Position numbers and translations under genes: made by a program. The notes beneath the pieces were generated by a model, which had not been told where the DNA came from, searched no databases, and saw nothing but the letters and a program-made list of their open reading frames with translations. This document shows positions 8,457-18,028 of a stretch of DNA of 64,000 nt, piece by piece; within the stretch, counting starts at the first letter, position 1, and each line of letters starts with the position of its first letter. The stretch spans positions 8,249,501-8,313,500 of the forward strand of contig NZ_CP069338.1 in assembly GCF_016859125.1 (NCBI RefSeq), given 5' to 3'. The stretch comes from Archangium violaceum (GTDB lineage Bacteria > Myxococcota > Myxococcia > Myxococcales > Myxococcaceae).

Positions 8457-10019
8457 TCAGAGCCGTTCCCGGTACCAGGCCGGAGCGAACGGCTTCACCA
8501 GCCTGGGGCCCACGCGCAGCCAGAGCTCGCCCGCGTCGTCCAGCGCACCGTAGAGGCTGCCACCCGGGACCTGGTAGCGGTACAGCTCGCCCTTCTCCGC
8601 CGCGTCCGTGGCGAGGAGCTCCACCGGATAGGGGAGCGGATTGCTCGTCGTGGGGGCCGCGCTGTTGAACATGTAGAAGGTGCTGCTGTAGGCGCCCGCG
8701 CCCGGCTGCGCGAAGCGCGTGACCAGCGCTCCATTCGGGGTGAGCGGCTGACGGTCCTTGTTCACGAGCTTGCCCGCGGTGCTCGAGCCGTCCTTCACAT
8801 CCAGGAACCAGAACCGGTTCGTGGTGAGTGCCGCCAGCCGCGAGCCGTTGTCGTACGGCACCAGCGCGGTCACGTATCCCGGGAGATCCTCGGTGATCCA
8901 CAGCCGGGTCTCCGAGCCCGGCTTGCACTGGCTCGCCGTGCCGATCTTGCAGGCCCGGACGTTCGCGGCTGTCTCTCCCTGGGTGGCCAGGTACAGCACG
9001 GTGCCGGCGGGGTTGAACGCCACCGGCGGCGGCTGGTCGATGGGGATCGTCTCGATGTCATACCACTCCTTCAACTCCCCGTCGGAGTAGTTCAGCACGC
9101 CCACCTTGACGTGGATGGTTCCCGTCTCGACGGTTCCCAGCAGCGGCACCACAACGGTGGTCTTGTCGGATCGTAGGAGCGGATCGCCGATGAGCTGGCC
9201 CTCGTGCAGGAAGCTCCTTGCTTCCCACTTCGTAACTCCCGCGGGGGTCGTGAGCCGGAGGCTCCCTCCGTCGCTGATGAAGGCGTTGCCATCCGGGTCC
9301 ACCGAAACGATGTCCACCAGCCCCTCGAACAGGGCGGTCTTCTCGAAGTTCGTGTTGATCGCGAAGGCTCCCATGCCGCGTGTCCACACCCAGCGCCATC
9401 CGGTGCCCGCGGGGATGCGGTCGGTGATGGTCGTGGTCGCGTCGCAGGGGATGGGCATCTCGAAGAACTCAGGGTGCGTCGGATCGCTCTTCTTCACCCT
9501 GTAGAGGAACGGGAGGTTGCCCTGCATCCCGCACCCGATGAACGCCGCGTTGGCACCGCTGCCATCGACGACGAAGTAGTCCGTCACCACCTGCGACTTG
9601 GCGTCCACGGGCTCCACCACCTCTTCCACCGGGAAGAACGTGGCCGACTGGGCCTGGGAGACGTTGGTGCGCCCATCCGCGCAGGTGGCGCGCGCGGTGA
9701 GGGACAGGCTCGCGGAGATGCCTCGCGTGAAGCGGATCTCGTTGAACCCCAGCTCCACCTGGGTGGGGTTGCCGCCGTAGGTCACCCGCTTCACCACCAC
9801 GTTGTTGTCGAGCAGCTCCAGGCTCTGCACCTGGTCGCAGCCGGACACGGAGAGGGAGAGCTTGACGCTCTTGCCCACGGTGTTCGGCTCGAGCACCTGG
9901 ATGCTGACCTGGGGTGGATCCGGCGTGGTGGGCGGCGGGGGATCGTTGCAGGCGAGCGAGAAGAACGACAGCAGCAGCGCCGGGCGCACGAAGGCCCGGG
10001 TCGGGGGGAAGGTGGCCAT
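8457..10019 (-). CDS. Predicted lipoprotein of unknown function
   Basis: A 520-residue protein beginning with a signal peptide and lipobox SLAC (acylated Cys24), followed by NDPPPPTTPDPP, a typical Pro-rich tether at the membrane surface. Residues after ~40 begin with an Ig-like segment (SVSGCDQVQSLELLDNN), and the rest is rich in beta strands with recurring V-DP-G and short hydrophobic strands, which suggests a propeller-like fold. No catalytic motif is recognised. The neighbour upstream is an OmpA-family outer-membrane protein (39 bp gap), so a cell-envelope role is likely. Confidence 0.8.
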   Translation of the reverse strand: MATFPPTRAFVRPALLLSFFSLACNDPPPPTTPDPPQVSIQVLEPNTVGKSVKLSLSVSGCDQVQSLELLDNNVVVKRVTYGGNPTQVELGFNEIRFTRGISASLSLTARATCADGRTNVSQAQSATFFPVEEVVEPVDAKSQVVTDYFVVDGSGANAAFIGCGMQGNLPFLYRVKKSDPTHPEFFEMPIPCDATTTITDRIPAGTGWRWVWTRGMGAFAINTNFEKTALFEGLVDIVSVDPDGNAFISDGGSLRLTTPAGVTKWEARSFLHEGQLIGDPLLRSDKTTVVVPLLGTVETGTIHVKVGVLNYSDGELKEWYDIETIPIDQPPPVAFNPAGTVLYLATQGETAANVRACKIGTASQCKPGSETRLWITEDLPGYVTALVPYDNGSRLAALTTNRFWFLDVKDGSSTAGKLVNKDRQPLTPNGALVTRFAQPGAGAYSSTFYMFNSAAPTTSNPLPYPVELLATDAAEKGELYRYQVPGGSLYGALDDAGELWLRVGPRLVKPFAPAWYRERL

Positions 10020-10058
10020 GGTGGCGCCCAGTCTAGCCCGGGCGCCATCCGCCAGGCA

Positions 10059-12137
10059 TCAACGCTCCAGGATGACGAACTCCACGCGCCGGTTCAGCTC
10101 GCGGCCCCTGGGCGTGAGGTTGGGAGCGACGGGGCGGCTGTCGCCGAAGCCCTCGGACTCGATGCGCGCCGGCTCCAGGCCGAGCTGGATGAGGGCATCG
10201 GCCACCGCGCGCGCCCGGTCCTTCGACAGGTTCAGGTTGGCCGTCTTGTCACCCTGGTTGTCGGTGTGCCCCTCGATGCGCAGGCGCTTGATGCCGGTGC
10301 GCACCACGAGGTCCACCACCTGCGAGAGCATCGGGTAGCTGTCCGGGAGCAGCACGGCCTTGCCATCCGCGAAGCGCAGGGACTGGAGCAGCTCCAGCTT
10401 GTCGTTCTCCCGCTTCACCTGCCACTGCTTCGGCTCGGGCTCGAGGTCGAACGCGAGCTCCAGCGAGGTGCCGTCGGTGAGCTGCACGGGGCGCGTCTGG
10501 GCCAGGAATCCGGGGGCGGTGACCTCCACCACGTAGTGGCCGGCCGGCAGTTGCAGCGAGTGGGACGCCGCGTTGGCCGCGGAGAAGGCCACCTGCCGCG
10601 ACTCGGGGCCGCCCAGGAAGGCCAGCGTGGCCGACACGGGCTTGCGCTTCGAGGTGACGGCGAGGGCGAGCGTCGCGGGCTTCACCTCCGCCACGAGCTC
10701 CAGCTCCACGCTGGTCGTCTCTCCCGCCTTCAGCACGACCTCCTTCTCCATCGGGAGGTAGCCCTCCTTGCGCACGGAGAGCTTCACCGTGCCGCTCGGC
10801 AGCGCGTACGTGAGGAAGCGGCCGTCACCCGGAGCCGAGGCGACCGGGGGCAGCGTCGAGTCCACCAGGGCCACGAAGACGCCGGGGATCGGCTGGCGCG
10901 TCTTCGCGTCCAGCACCACGCCGGACACCTGGGACGTCTGGGGCGCGGCGACGGCGGTCCGCGTCACCGCCGGCTCGTGGACCACCCGCTCGACCACGCG
11001 CGTGCCACCGGTGGCCTGGAGCGAGGGGTCCACGTTGAAGGAGGCGCCGAGCACCAGGTTGAAGGGAGGCACGGGCTGCACCCCGTAGCCCACCTGGCGC
11101 GTGAGGCCGAGCTCGGCCGCCGCGGTGAAGGTGAGGTTCTGCAGGGCCGTCACCCGGACGCCCAGCCCGAGCGTTCGTGGCGCCACACTGCCCACGGACA
11201 CGGCCGTCCCATCCGGCGAGGCAAGCTGGCCGTCCGGCACGCCCAGCGGCGAGGCCAGGCCGTACTCGATGAACGGCGTGGCGATGGGCAGCGGCGCCTC
11301 CAGCCCGAGCCCCACGGTGAAGCGGGAGTAGCGGTTGATGCCCAGCGCGTACTCCTCGGAGGCGTTGAGCCGCCCGGCCTCCACCAGCGAGCCCGTGCCA
11401 TCGAACATCAGGCCCAGGTTGGTGTGGACGCGCAGGGGTAGTCGCGGATCCAACGTGCGCGCGTCGTAGGTGGCCACCGCGCGGGGCGAGAAGCCGAAGG
11501 CGATCTTGCCATCGCCCACGCCGGAGAAGGTCATCACGCGCACGTCGCCCCCCGCCCACAGTCCGGGCAGCCACTGCTTCGTGGCGCGGGCCCCCAGCGT
11601 CACGTCGCCGAGCGCCTGGATGAGGGTGGGGGAGGAGCGGGAGTTGGTATTGGTCGAGGCCGTGTAGGACAGCGACACGTCGAGGAAGTCGAGCGGCACG
11701 TAGCCGATGGCGAAGGTACCGGCCGTGCGAGTGTTGTTCGCGTCCAGGACGGGGAAGTCCGGGGAGGAGAAGAACTCGCCCGTCACCGAGAAGCGCAGCA
11801 CGCCCGTGCGTCCGAGGTCCGCGCCGCTCACGCGCAACAGTCCCACACCGCCCGTGGAGGTGGAGGCGTGGCGCAGGTTGCTCGCGTCCCTCCAGCCGTT
11901 GCCCAGCGTGGCGGGGCTGTGGGCCTCATAGGGCCGGGCATTTGTCCGAAACCCAACCATTGGGGTGGGTTCCGGGGCGGACGAGGCGGCAGGCGCTCGT
12001 TCTTCCGGGGGTGGAGCGGCCGGGATGGAGGTGGAAGTAGGAGTTCCCTCCGCCCGAGCCGCGCCAGCGCCCACGAGGGCCGTCAGCAGCAGGGAACGCA
12101 GGGGAAAAGGGGTCTGCGCAGCTCGCGGAAGTCGCAC
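10059..12137 (-). CDS. OmpA-family outer membrane protein with carboxypeptidase-regulatory-like domains
   Basis: 692 residues. Start GTG 12137; signal peptide RSLLLTALVGAGAARA, probably cut before EG. Residues ~60-390 are rich in alternating strands typical of an outer-membrane barrel (porin-like). Then come Ig-like modules of the carboxypeptidase-regulatory/PEGA kind (SGVVLDAKTRQPIPGVFVAL; LPSGTVKLSVRKEGYLP; LPAGHYVVEVTAPGFL). The C-terminus is an OmpA peptidoglycan-binding domain with IEGHTDNQGD, NLNLSKDRARAV and GFGDSRPVAPN. It should link the outer membrane to peptidoglycan. It heads a minus-strand group and is divergent from the hybrid kinase gene. Confidence 0.9.
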   Translation of the reverse strand: MRLPRAAQTPFPLRSLLLTALVGAGAARAEGTPTSTSIPAAPPPEERAPAASSAPEPTPMVGFRTNARPYEAHSPATLGNGWRDASNLRHASTSTGGVGLLRVSGADLGRTGVLRFSVTGEFFSSPDFPVLDANNTRTAGTFAIGYVPLDFLDVSLSYTASTNTNSRSSPTLIQALGDVTLGARATKQWLPGLWAGGDVRVMTFSGVGDGKIAFGFSPRAVATYDARTLDPRLPLRVHTNLGLMFDGTGSLVEAGRLNASEEYALGINRYSRFTVGLGLEAPLPIATPFIEYGLASPLGVPDGQLASPDGTAVSVGSVAPRTLGLGVRVTALQNLTFTAAAELGLTRQVGYGVQPVPPFNLVLGASFNVDPSLQATGGTRVVERVVHEPAVTRTAVAAPQTSQVSGVVLDAKTRQPIPGVFVALVDSTLPPVASAPGDGRFLTYALPSGTVKLSVRKEGYLPMEKEVVLKAGETTSVELELVAEVKPATLALAVTSKRKPVSATLAFLGGPESRQVAFSAANAASHSLQLPAGHYVVEVTAPGFLAQTRPVQLTDGTSLELAFDLEPEPKQWQVKRENDKLELLQSLRFADGKAVLLPDSYPMLSQVVDLVVRTGIKRLRIEGHTDNQGDKTANLNLSKDRARAVADALIQLGLEPARIESEGFGDSRPVAPNLTPRGRELNRRVEFVILER

Positions 12138-12145
12138 GGCGGCCG

Positions 12146-12173
12146 AGTATACGCGGGGGGCCCTGGCTCACAA
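12146..12173 (-). promoter_or_regulatory. Possible sigma70-type promoter for the OmpA-family gene
   Basis: Read on the minus strand: TTGTGA (12173-12168), 16-base spacer, TATACT (12151-12146), then the GTG start at 12137. The -10 matches five of six consensus bases. The predicted transcript start would fall almost on the start codon, so the mRNA would be close to leaderless. Prediction from sequence only. Confidence 0.4.
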
Positions 12174-12322
12174 TTCTTGCTCGGACCCGTCGAGTCCGAC
12201 ACGCTGGCCCCCAGCCAGCTTCAGCGGCATGATTCGGACCCGCGCATGATGGTTGACGCTTTCTTCCAAAATTTCCGGTCTCTCCATTCGGCCACGCATG
12301 GCCAGGTATACCGAGGGTGTTC

Positions 12323-14824
12323 GTGAGAGCCGAACTCGTGGGGTCACGTGGTCGCGTCCTGGTGATCGGCGCGCGGGAGGCCAGTGAGGCCATGCTCGCG
12401 CACCTGTCCGATAGCGGCTTCCAGTGGGCCATCACCGAGGACGTGCAGGAGCTGCCGGGACTGGTGGACTCGTTGCGGCCGGACGCCATCCTCGTGTCGG
12501 CCACCGGCAAGCGGGCCACCGAGGCGCTCAGTGCCGTGCGCCAGGATGCGCGGCTGCGCGAGGTCCGGGTGCTGGCGGATCTCACGCGCTCCCGCTCGGA
12601 GGTGCTGCGCAAGCTGCCCGTGGACGACTGGGTGCGCAACCTCGAGGAGCTCTCCTCCCGGTTGGACTCGGCGCTGCGCGAGCGGCGGCTCATGGAGCGC
12701 ACCCGCAACCGCATGGAGCGGCTGCTGGAGATCACCCAGGCCGCCACCAGCTCGCTGGAGCTGGAGCAGATCCTCCGCCTCGCGGTGGAGAAGGTGGGCG
12801 CCGTCGTCAACGCCGACCGCTGCTCCGTGGTGTTGGTGGATGACTCCAGCGCGCGCACCGCGAGCGTGGTGGCCACGCTGGAGGATCCGGGCCTGTCGCT
12901 GGACGTGGACCTGGCGCGCTACCCCGAGCTGCGCAGGGCCCTGGAGACGCGCCAGCCCGTGCTGGTGGAGGAGGCCCAGCGGGATCCGCTGATGGAAGAG
13001 GTGCGTCCCACCATCGCCCCGCTCGGCGTGCGCTCCATCCTCGTGCAGCCGCTGGTGTGCCAGGACGAGCTGCTCGGCGCGCTCTTCCTGCGGATTTCCC
13101 GAGGCTCCGAGGGCTTCGGCCGCGACGAGCAGGAGTTCGCCCAGGCGGTGGCGGCGGCGCTCGCCAACTGCATCCGCAACGCCCGCCTGCACACCGCGCT
13201 CAAGCGCAAGCGGGACGAGCTCGAGCTGGCCTACGTGGAGCGCTACCGCGAGCTGACCGAGGCCAACCGCCGCCTCAAGGATCTCAACCGGCTCAAGGAT
13301 GAGATCATCGCCGTGTGCAGCCATGATCTGCGTGCCCCGCTGCAGGTGCTGCTGGGCCATGGCCGGCTGCTGCTGGAGGGCGGGTTGGATCCCCAGCAGA
13401 AGCAGTCCGCCGAGGCGATGATGCGCCAGGGCCGGAAGATCCTCGGCCTGGTGGAGTCGCTGCTGGAGCGTGGCAAGGGCGACGTGGCGCGGTTGTCCAT
13501 CGAGCCGCGCGTGCTGGACATGGCGGTGCTCTGCAAGGAGAGCGCGACCGAGCTGGAGATCCTCGCCGCCGAGCGCGGGGTGGCGCTGAGGGCCGAGGCC
13601 CCCGAGAGCATGATGCTCATCGGTGACGAGCTGAAGCTGCACGAGGTGCTGCAGAACCTCATCACCAACGCCATCCACCACGCGCAGGACGCGGGCGAGG
13701 TGGTGGTGAAGGCCTCGCGGCTGGCGCGGCCGGACGGGGACGTGGCGCGCATCGTGGTGCAGGACGACGGCAAGGGCATTCCCCCCGAGGAGCTGCCGCT
13801 CGTGTTCGACCGCTACCGCAGCGGCGCCAAGGGCGGTGGTGGCACGGGGCTGGGGCTCGCCATCTGCAAGGAGTTCGTGGAGCTGCACGGCGGGGAGATC
13901 TGGGCCGAGGCCCCGGCCGAGGGGGGGGCCGCGTTCATCTTCACGCTGCCGCTGGCACAGGAAGTCTCCCGGGCCGTGCAGAACCTCCCGCACAAGGACA
14001 CGGCGGAGCAGCCGCGCGTACTGGTGGTGGAGGACGAGCCGGAGATCGCCGCGGTGCTGGTGGAGGTGCTGCGCTCGCGCTACCGCGTGGACGTGGCGCG
14101 CGATGGCGCCGAGGGCCTGGCGCGGGCACGCACGTCCAAGCCGGACCTGGTGGTGATGGACGTCTTCCTGCCCAAGCTGGACGGCCTGGACGCCGCGGTG
14201 GCGCTCAAGTCCTCCTCGGACACCGCCGGCATCCCCGTCATCCTCCTGTCCGCCCACCAGGGCGTGGCCGACAAGGTCCGCGCGCTCAACCTCGGCGCGG
14301 TGGACTACATGAGCAAGCCCTTCAACGCCATGGAGCTGCTGGGCCGCACCGAGCGCGCCCTCAAGCTGCGCAAGGCCGAGACGGAGCTGGAGCGCACCTC
14401 CTCGCTCATGCGGCGCAGCGGGAACGATCCCCTGACGGGGCTCTATGACCGGCGCGGCCTCATGCTGCGGTTGGACCACGAGGTGAGCCGGGGGCGGCGC
14501 TACAACCGTCCGGTGAGCCTCGCCGTCCTCCGCCCGGATCGCCCCGTGCCCGACGAGCTCCTGCGCGGCATTCCCGAGGTGATGCGCGCACGCCTGCGCA
14601 CCCAGGACATCCTCGGCCACCTGGGCGAGGGCGTGCTCGCCGTCGTCCTGCCCGAGTGCAATGTTGAAGCGGGGCGCAACGTCATCAGCCGCCTGTTGCC
14701 GGATGTCGAGAAGCACACAGGGGTGGAGTACCGCTCGGCGGTGGCGGACGTGAGCCACGACAGCGAGCCGGCGGATCGCATCCTGGAGAGGCTGGGCGCA
14801 CCCGCCCCCGTGCCGAAGCTGTAG
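12323..14824 (+). CDS. Hybrid sensor histidine kinase with receiver and degenerate GGDEF-like domain
   Basis: Cytoplasmic, no membrane segment. Domain order in the 833-residue product: a receiver-like N-terminus (~8-105) without a clear Asp pocket, a short coiled coil, GAF (~140-290), a second coiled coil, HisKA with CSHDLRAPLQ (H334), HATPase with NLITNAIHHA (N449), DDGKGIP and GTGLGLAI, then a true receiver (EDE; D613 in VVMDVFLP; K665 in MSKPF), then a GGDEF-like domain (NDPLTGLYDRRGL) in which the active-site loop reads GHLGEG instead of GGDEF, so no cyclic-di-GMP synthesis is expected. I prefer GTG 12323, with GAGGG 5 bases upstream, over GTG 12317. Signal and target unknown. Confidence 0.9.
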   Translation: MRAELVGSRGRVLVIGAREASEAMLAHLSDSGFQWAITEDVQELPGLVDSLRPDAILVSATGKRATEALSAVRQDARLREVRVLADLTRSRSEVLRKLPVDDWVRNLEELSSRLDSALRERRLMERTRNRMERLLEITQAATSSLELEQILRLAVEKVGAVVNADRCSVVLVDDSSARTASVVATLEDPGLSLDVDLARYPELRRALETRQPVLVEEAQRDPLMEEVRPTIAPLGVRSILVQPLVCQDELLGALFLRISRGSEGFGRDEQEFAQAVAAALANCIRNARLHTALKRKRDELELAYVERYRELTEANRRLKDLNRLKDEIIAVCSHDLRAPLQVLLGHGRLLLEGGLDPQQKQSAEAMMRQGRKILGLVESLLERGKGDVARLSIEPRVLDMAVLCKESATELEILAAERGVALRAEAPESMMLIGDELKLHEVLQNLITNAIHHAQDAGEVVVKASRLARPDGDVARIVVQDDGKGIPPEELPLVFDRYRSGAKGGGGTGLGLAICKEFVELHGGEIWAEAPAEGGAAFIFTLPLAQEVSRAVQNLPHKDTAEQPRVLVVEDEPEIAAVLVEVLRSRYRVDVARDGAEGLARARTSKPDLVVMDVFLPKLDGLDAAVALKSSSDTAGIPVILLSAHQGVADKVRALNLGAVDYMSKPFNAMELLGRTERALKLRKAETELERTSSLMRRSGNDPLTGLYDRRGLMLRLDHEVSRGRRYNRPVSLAVLRPDRPVPDELLRGIPEVMRARLRTQDILGHLGEGVLAVVLPECNVEAGRNVISRLLPDVEKHTGVEYRSAVADVSHDSEPADRILERLGAPAPVPKL

Positions 14825-14844
14825 GGCCGGGTTAGACTCGGGGC

Positions 14845-16719
14845 GTGCGCCTGCCTCGAACCCTCACCCGAGCCGTGTCCCTCCTGGCCCTCGTGGGGCT
14901 GGGTGCGGCCGCGGCGCCCGCCTCGCGCCGGCCCGCGGTGGACCGGTCGGCCATGCGCGAGGCCATCTCCGCGGCGGCCAGCGACGAAGGCATCGCCTCG
15001 TCCGCCAGCTACGCGCATTACCTGCGTGCGAAGCTCCTGGGCTTCCAGGGCAGACACCGGGACGCGGCCGACGAGCTGCGCCTGGCGCTGGCCACCGACG
15101 ACAACAACCCGCACCTCCTCACGCAGCTCGGAGAGGAGTACGCGCGGCTGGGGGACCTGACGCGCGCCGAGCGCGAGCTGCGGCGTGTGGTGGCGCGTCA
15201 CCCCCGGTACTACGCCGGGCGGTTGATGCTGGGGCGCGTGTTGATGGAGAGCGGCAAGTCCGCGCGTGCCCGGGTGCACCTGCGGCGCGCCATCCAGCTC
15301 AAGCCCCGCGAGCCGGAGGCCTACCTCGTCCTCGCGCAGCTCCACCTGGAGGGGCGCGCGAACGAGCAGGCCGTGAAGGTGGTGGAGTCGCTGGCGGCGG
15401 CGCTGCCCGGTGAGGCCTCCGGCTACCGGCGGCTCGGGTTGGCCCTGGCCGAGCGGGGTGATGCGTCTCGGGCCGGGCAGATGCTGGCGCGGGCCGTCGA
15501 GCGCGACCCCGGGGACGTGGAGTCGCTGACGACGCTCGCGCAGCTCCACGAGAAGGCCGGGCGCCTCGCCCAGGCGGAGGACGCCCTGGCCCGGGCCCTG
15601 GAGAGGGATCCGGACAACCAGACGGTGCTGATGAGCGCGGGTCGGCTCGCCCTGCGGCTCGGCTCTCCGGTGCGGGCGCGGGCGTACTTCGACCGGCTGC
15701 TGTCGATCACCAGGGACCCGGAGCTCACCGTCCGGGTGGCGCTGTCCTTCCTGGCCGCGCGGGACACCGCCTCCGCCGTGGAGGTGCTGGATACCGCCCG
15801 GAAGGGAAGGGGGGCGTCGCCGCGCACCTCCTTCTACGCGGGCCTGGTGCACGAGCGGCTGCGCCACTTCGACGCGGCCTCCGCCGCCTACGCCGAGGTG
15901 CCGGACTCCTCCGAGCTCTTCTCCGAGGCGCGCACCCGTCACGCCATCTGTCTCTCGCGGGCGGGCAGACACGAGAAGGCGATCGCCCTGTTGCGCGACG
16001 CCCTGGCCGAGCGTCCCGACGACGCGGAGCTGCGGGTGCAGTACGCCCGGGCGCTGGAGCGCGGTGGCTCGGCCGGGGACGCCGTGGCCTCGCTGAAGGA
16101 GGGCCTCGAGCTCGCGCCGGGAGCGGAGCTCCACGAGGCGCTCGCCTCCACGCTGCAGCGGCAGGGGCGCGCCACCGAGGCGATTGCCCTGTTGCGCGCC
16201 GCGATCGATCGGGAGCCCCGTGAGCCGTCCCTGCGCTACGTGCTCGCCTCCGTGCTGCTGGGGCAGGGGGACGAGCCGGGGGCCATGACCTGGATGCGCA
16301 GCGTGCTCGAGGTGGATCCGGACCACGCCGCGGCCATGAACTTCATCGGCTACCTGCTGGCCCAGCGAGGCCGGGACTTCGCCGAGGCGGAGCGGCTGGT
16401 GCGGCGCGCGTTGGAGCTGCGTCCGGATACCGGCTCCTTCCTCGACTCGTTGGGGTGGATCCACTACCAGCGCGGCGACTATCCACGCGCGGTGGAGGCG
16501 CTGGAGCGGGCGGCGGAGTTGGAGCCGGAGGAGCCCGTCATCCTGGAGCACCTGGGCGATGCCTACCAGCGCGTATCGCGCCCGGGTGACGCCGCCGGGG
16601 CCTGGAGGCGCGCGCTCGAGCTCCTGGCCTTGAATCCGGAGGCCGCCGACCCGGCCGATCAGCGGGCGCTCATCGAGCGGAAGCTGAAGTTGCTATCCAC
16701 CGGTGCTTCGGGCCGATAA
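14845..16719 (+). CDS. Large TPR-repeat protein, probably exported
   Basis: 624 residues. The N-terminus (RTLTRAVSLLALVGLGAAAAPA) is a hydrophobic signal sequence without lipobox, so the protein is likely periplasmic. Almost the whole remainder is tetratricopeptide repeats, seen as recurring A..L..A (e.g. DVESLTTLAQLHEKAGRLAQ, PVILEHLGDAYQRVSRPGDA), with 12 or more units and the common NFIGYLLAQRG and FLDSLGWIHYQRGDY elements found in bacterial TPR scaffolds. It should act as a protein-protein scaffold; no partner can be named. It starts 21 bp after the kinase gene and its TAA overlaps the next ATG (TAATG), so the three genes look like an operon. Confidence 0.87.
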   Translation: MRLPRTLTRAVSLLALVGLGAAAAPASRRPAVDRSAMREAISAAASDEGIASSASYAHYLRAKLLGFQGRHRDAADELRLALATDDNNPHLLTQLGEEYARLGDLTRAERELRRVVARHPRYYAGRLMLGRVLMESGKSARARVHLRRAIQLKPREPEAYLVLAQLHLEGRANEQAVKVVESLAAALPGEASGYRRLGLALAERGDASRAGQMLARAVERDPGDVESLTTLAQLHEKAGRLAQAEDALARALERDPDNQTVLMSAGRLALRLGSPVRARAYFDRLLSITRDPELTVRVALSFLAARDTASAVEVLDTARKGRGASPRTSFYAGLVHERLRHFDAASAAYAEVPDSSELFSEARTRHAICLSRAGRHEKAIALLRDALAERPDDAELRVQYARALERGGSAGDAVASLKEGLELAPGAELHEALASTLQRQGRATEAIALLRAAIDREPREPSLRYVLASVLLGQGDEPGAMTWMRSVLEVDPDHAAAMNFIGYLLAQRGRDFAEAERLVRRALELRPDTGSFLDSLGWIHYQRGDYPRAVEALERAAELEPEEPVILEHLGDAYQRVSRPGDAAGAWRRALELLALNPEAADPADQRALIERKLKLLSTGASGR

Positions 16720-17573
16720 TGTCTTCCCCGGACACCATGGCGCGCTTCGACGAGGGCTTCTTCACTGGGAAGGACGGGCTCCGGCTGTACTGGATGTCCG
16801 AGCATCCGGAGCAACCCCGCGCCCACGTGGCGGTGGTGCACGGATACGGCGACCACATCGGCCGCTACCGCACGACATTCGACGCGCTCACGGCCCAGGG
16901 GTTCGCCGTCCACGGTTTCGACTACCGCGGGCATGGTCGCGCCGATGGACGCCGGGGCTTCTGCGACTCCTGGCCCGACTACCTGGACGACCTGGCGGGC
17001 TTCTGGGAGCGGGTGCGCAGCGCGGCCAACGGGCGCAAGGTCTTCGTGCTCGCGCACAGCCATGGCGGGCTGATGGCGGTGCACCTGCTCAAGCGCGGCG
17101 GGCTGCAGGGCGTGAGCGGCATGGTGCTGTCGGCACCCTATTTCAAGCTCGCCATCACTCCGCCCGTGATGAAGCTGATGGCCGCCCGGGCGGTGGGCAA
17201 GGTGCTGCCATGGCTGCCCATCAAGACCGAGCTCTCGCCCAGGGATTTGAGCCGGGACGAGGCGGTGCAGCGGGCGGTGCGTCAGGATCCCCTCTACAAT
17301 CACACCGTGACCCCGCGTTGGTTCATCGAGTCCACCCAGGCCCAGGCCCGGGTGATGACGCTGGCCTCGGAAGTAACGGTGCCGCTCTTCCTGCTCAGCG
17401 GAGCGGAGGACGGAGTGGCGAGCGTGGAGACCGGCCGTGCCTTCTTCGAGGCCGTGGGCTCCAGGGACAAGCTGTACAAGGTATATCCGGGGATGCGTCA
17501 CGAGCCGCTCAACGAGCTCGGCAAGGAAGAGGTCCAGCGGGACATCTCCAACTGGATCTCCGCGCATCTCTGA
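16719..17573 (+). CDS. Alpha/beta hydrolase, monoacylglycerol lipase/lysophospholipase type
   Basis: 284 residues, no signal peptide. The fold is that of serine aminopeptidase S33/lysophospholipases: oxyanion region VVHGYGDH, DYRGHGRADGRRG, nucleophile elbow AHSHGG (S114; the first position is Ala rather than Gly), acid D231 (SGAEDGV) and His261 (PGMRHEPLNE). Likely hydrolyses lyso- or monoacyl glycerolipids in the cytoplasm or at the inner membrane. ATG 16719 overlaps the stop of the TPR gene. The bactofilin genes follow after 62 bp. Confidence 0.87.
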   Translation: MSSPDTMARFDEGFFTGKDGLRLYWMSEHPEQPRAHVAVVHGYGDHIGRYRTTFDALTAQGFAVHGFDYRGHGRADGRRGFCDSWPDYLDDLAGFWERVRSAANGRKVFVLAHSHGGLMAVHLLKRGGLQGVSGMVLSAPYFKLAITPPVMKLMAARAVGKVLPWLPIKTELSPRDLSRDEAVQRAVRQDPLYNHTVTPRWFIESTQAQARVMTLASEVTVPLFLLSGAEDGVASVETGRAFFEAVGSRDKLYKVYPGMRHEPLNELGKEEVQRDISNWISAHL

Positions 17574-17635
17574 CGTAGGTTCCAATTCCTTACAGAGCAC
17601 ACTTCGTTGGCGAGGACGCTTCCGAGGGTCACCGC

Positions 17636-17980
17636 ATGGCACAGGGCGAGCAGACGGGCATCATCGGCAAGGGCATCGTCATCCGGGGCAATCTGACCGG
17701 TGGCGGCGATCTCATCATCGAGGGGCGGGTGGAGGGGCAGATCTCCCTGAAGAACCACCTGACCATCGAGGGCACTGGAAAGGTCCAGGCGGACATCCGC
17801 GCGGAGGAGCTGACCATCAACGGCGAGGCGAGTGGCAACATCGACGCCTCGGGCCGGGTGGCCATCAACGCCTCGGCGAAGGTGGCGGGGGACATCAAGG
17901 CCCCGCGCGTGGTCATCGAGGATGGCGCCGTCTTCAACGGCTCCATCGAGATGGACGTGAAGCTGCCGGACGACATCTAA
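17636..17980 (+). CDS. bacN: Bactofilin (BacN-like)
   Basis: 114 residues made almost entirely of the bactofilin (DUF583) right-handed beta-helix: short hydrophobic strands every ~6 residues (LIIEGRVEGQISL, HLTIEGTGKV, VVIEDGAVFNGSIEM). Bactofilins polymerise without nucleotides into filaments. In M. xanthus BacN, BacO and BacP form the pole-proximal scaffold that positions the chromosome segregation proteins. I assign bacN from its place first in a three-bactofilin cluster followed by padC; assigning letters by order is inference. Short flexible ends, no Pro-rich tail. Confidence 0.88.
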   Translation: MAQGEQTGIIGKGIVIRGNLTGGGDLIIEGRVEGQISLKNHLTIEGTGKVQADIRAEELTINGEASGNIDASGRVAINASAKVAGDIKAPRVVIEDGAVFNGSIEMDVKLPDDI

Positions 17981-18028
17981 GCGGGCCTTGGGGCCAGCGC
18001 AACCCTTCGGGAGGGGTGGACTACACTC

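Noticed and set aside
9204-11441. 745-codon plus-strand frame
   Set aside because: Antisense to the lipoprotein and OmpA-family genes, whose proteins have signal peptides and domains; this one has none.
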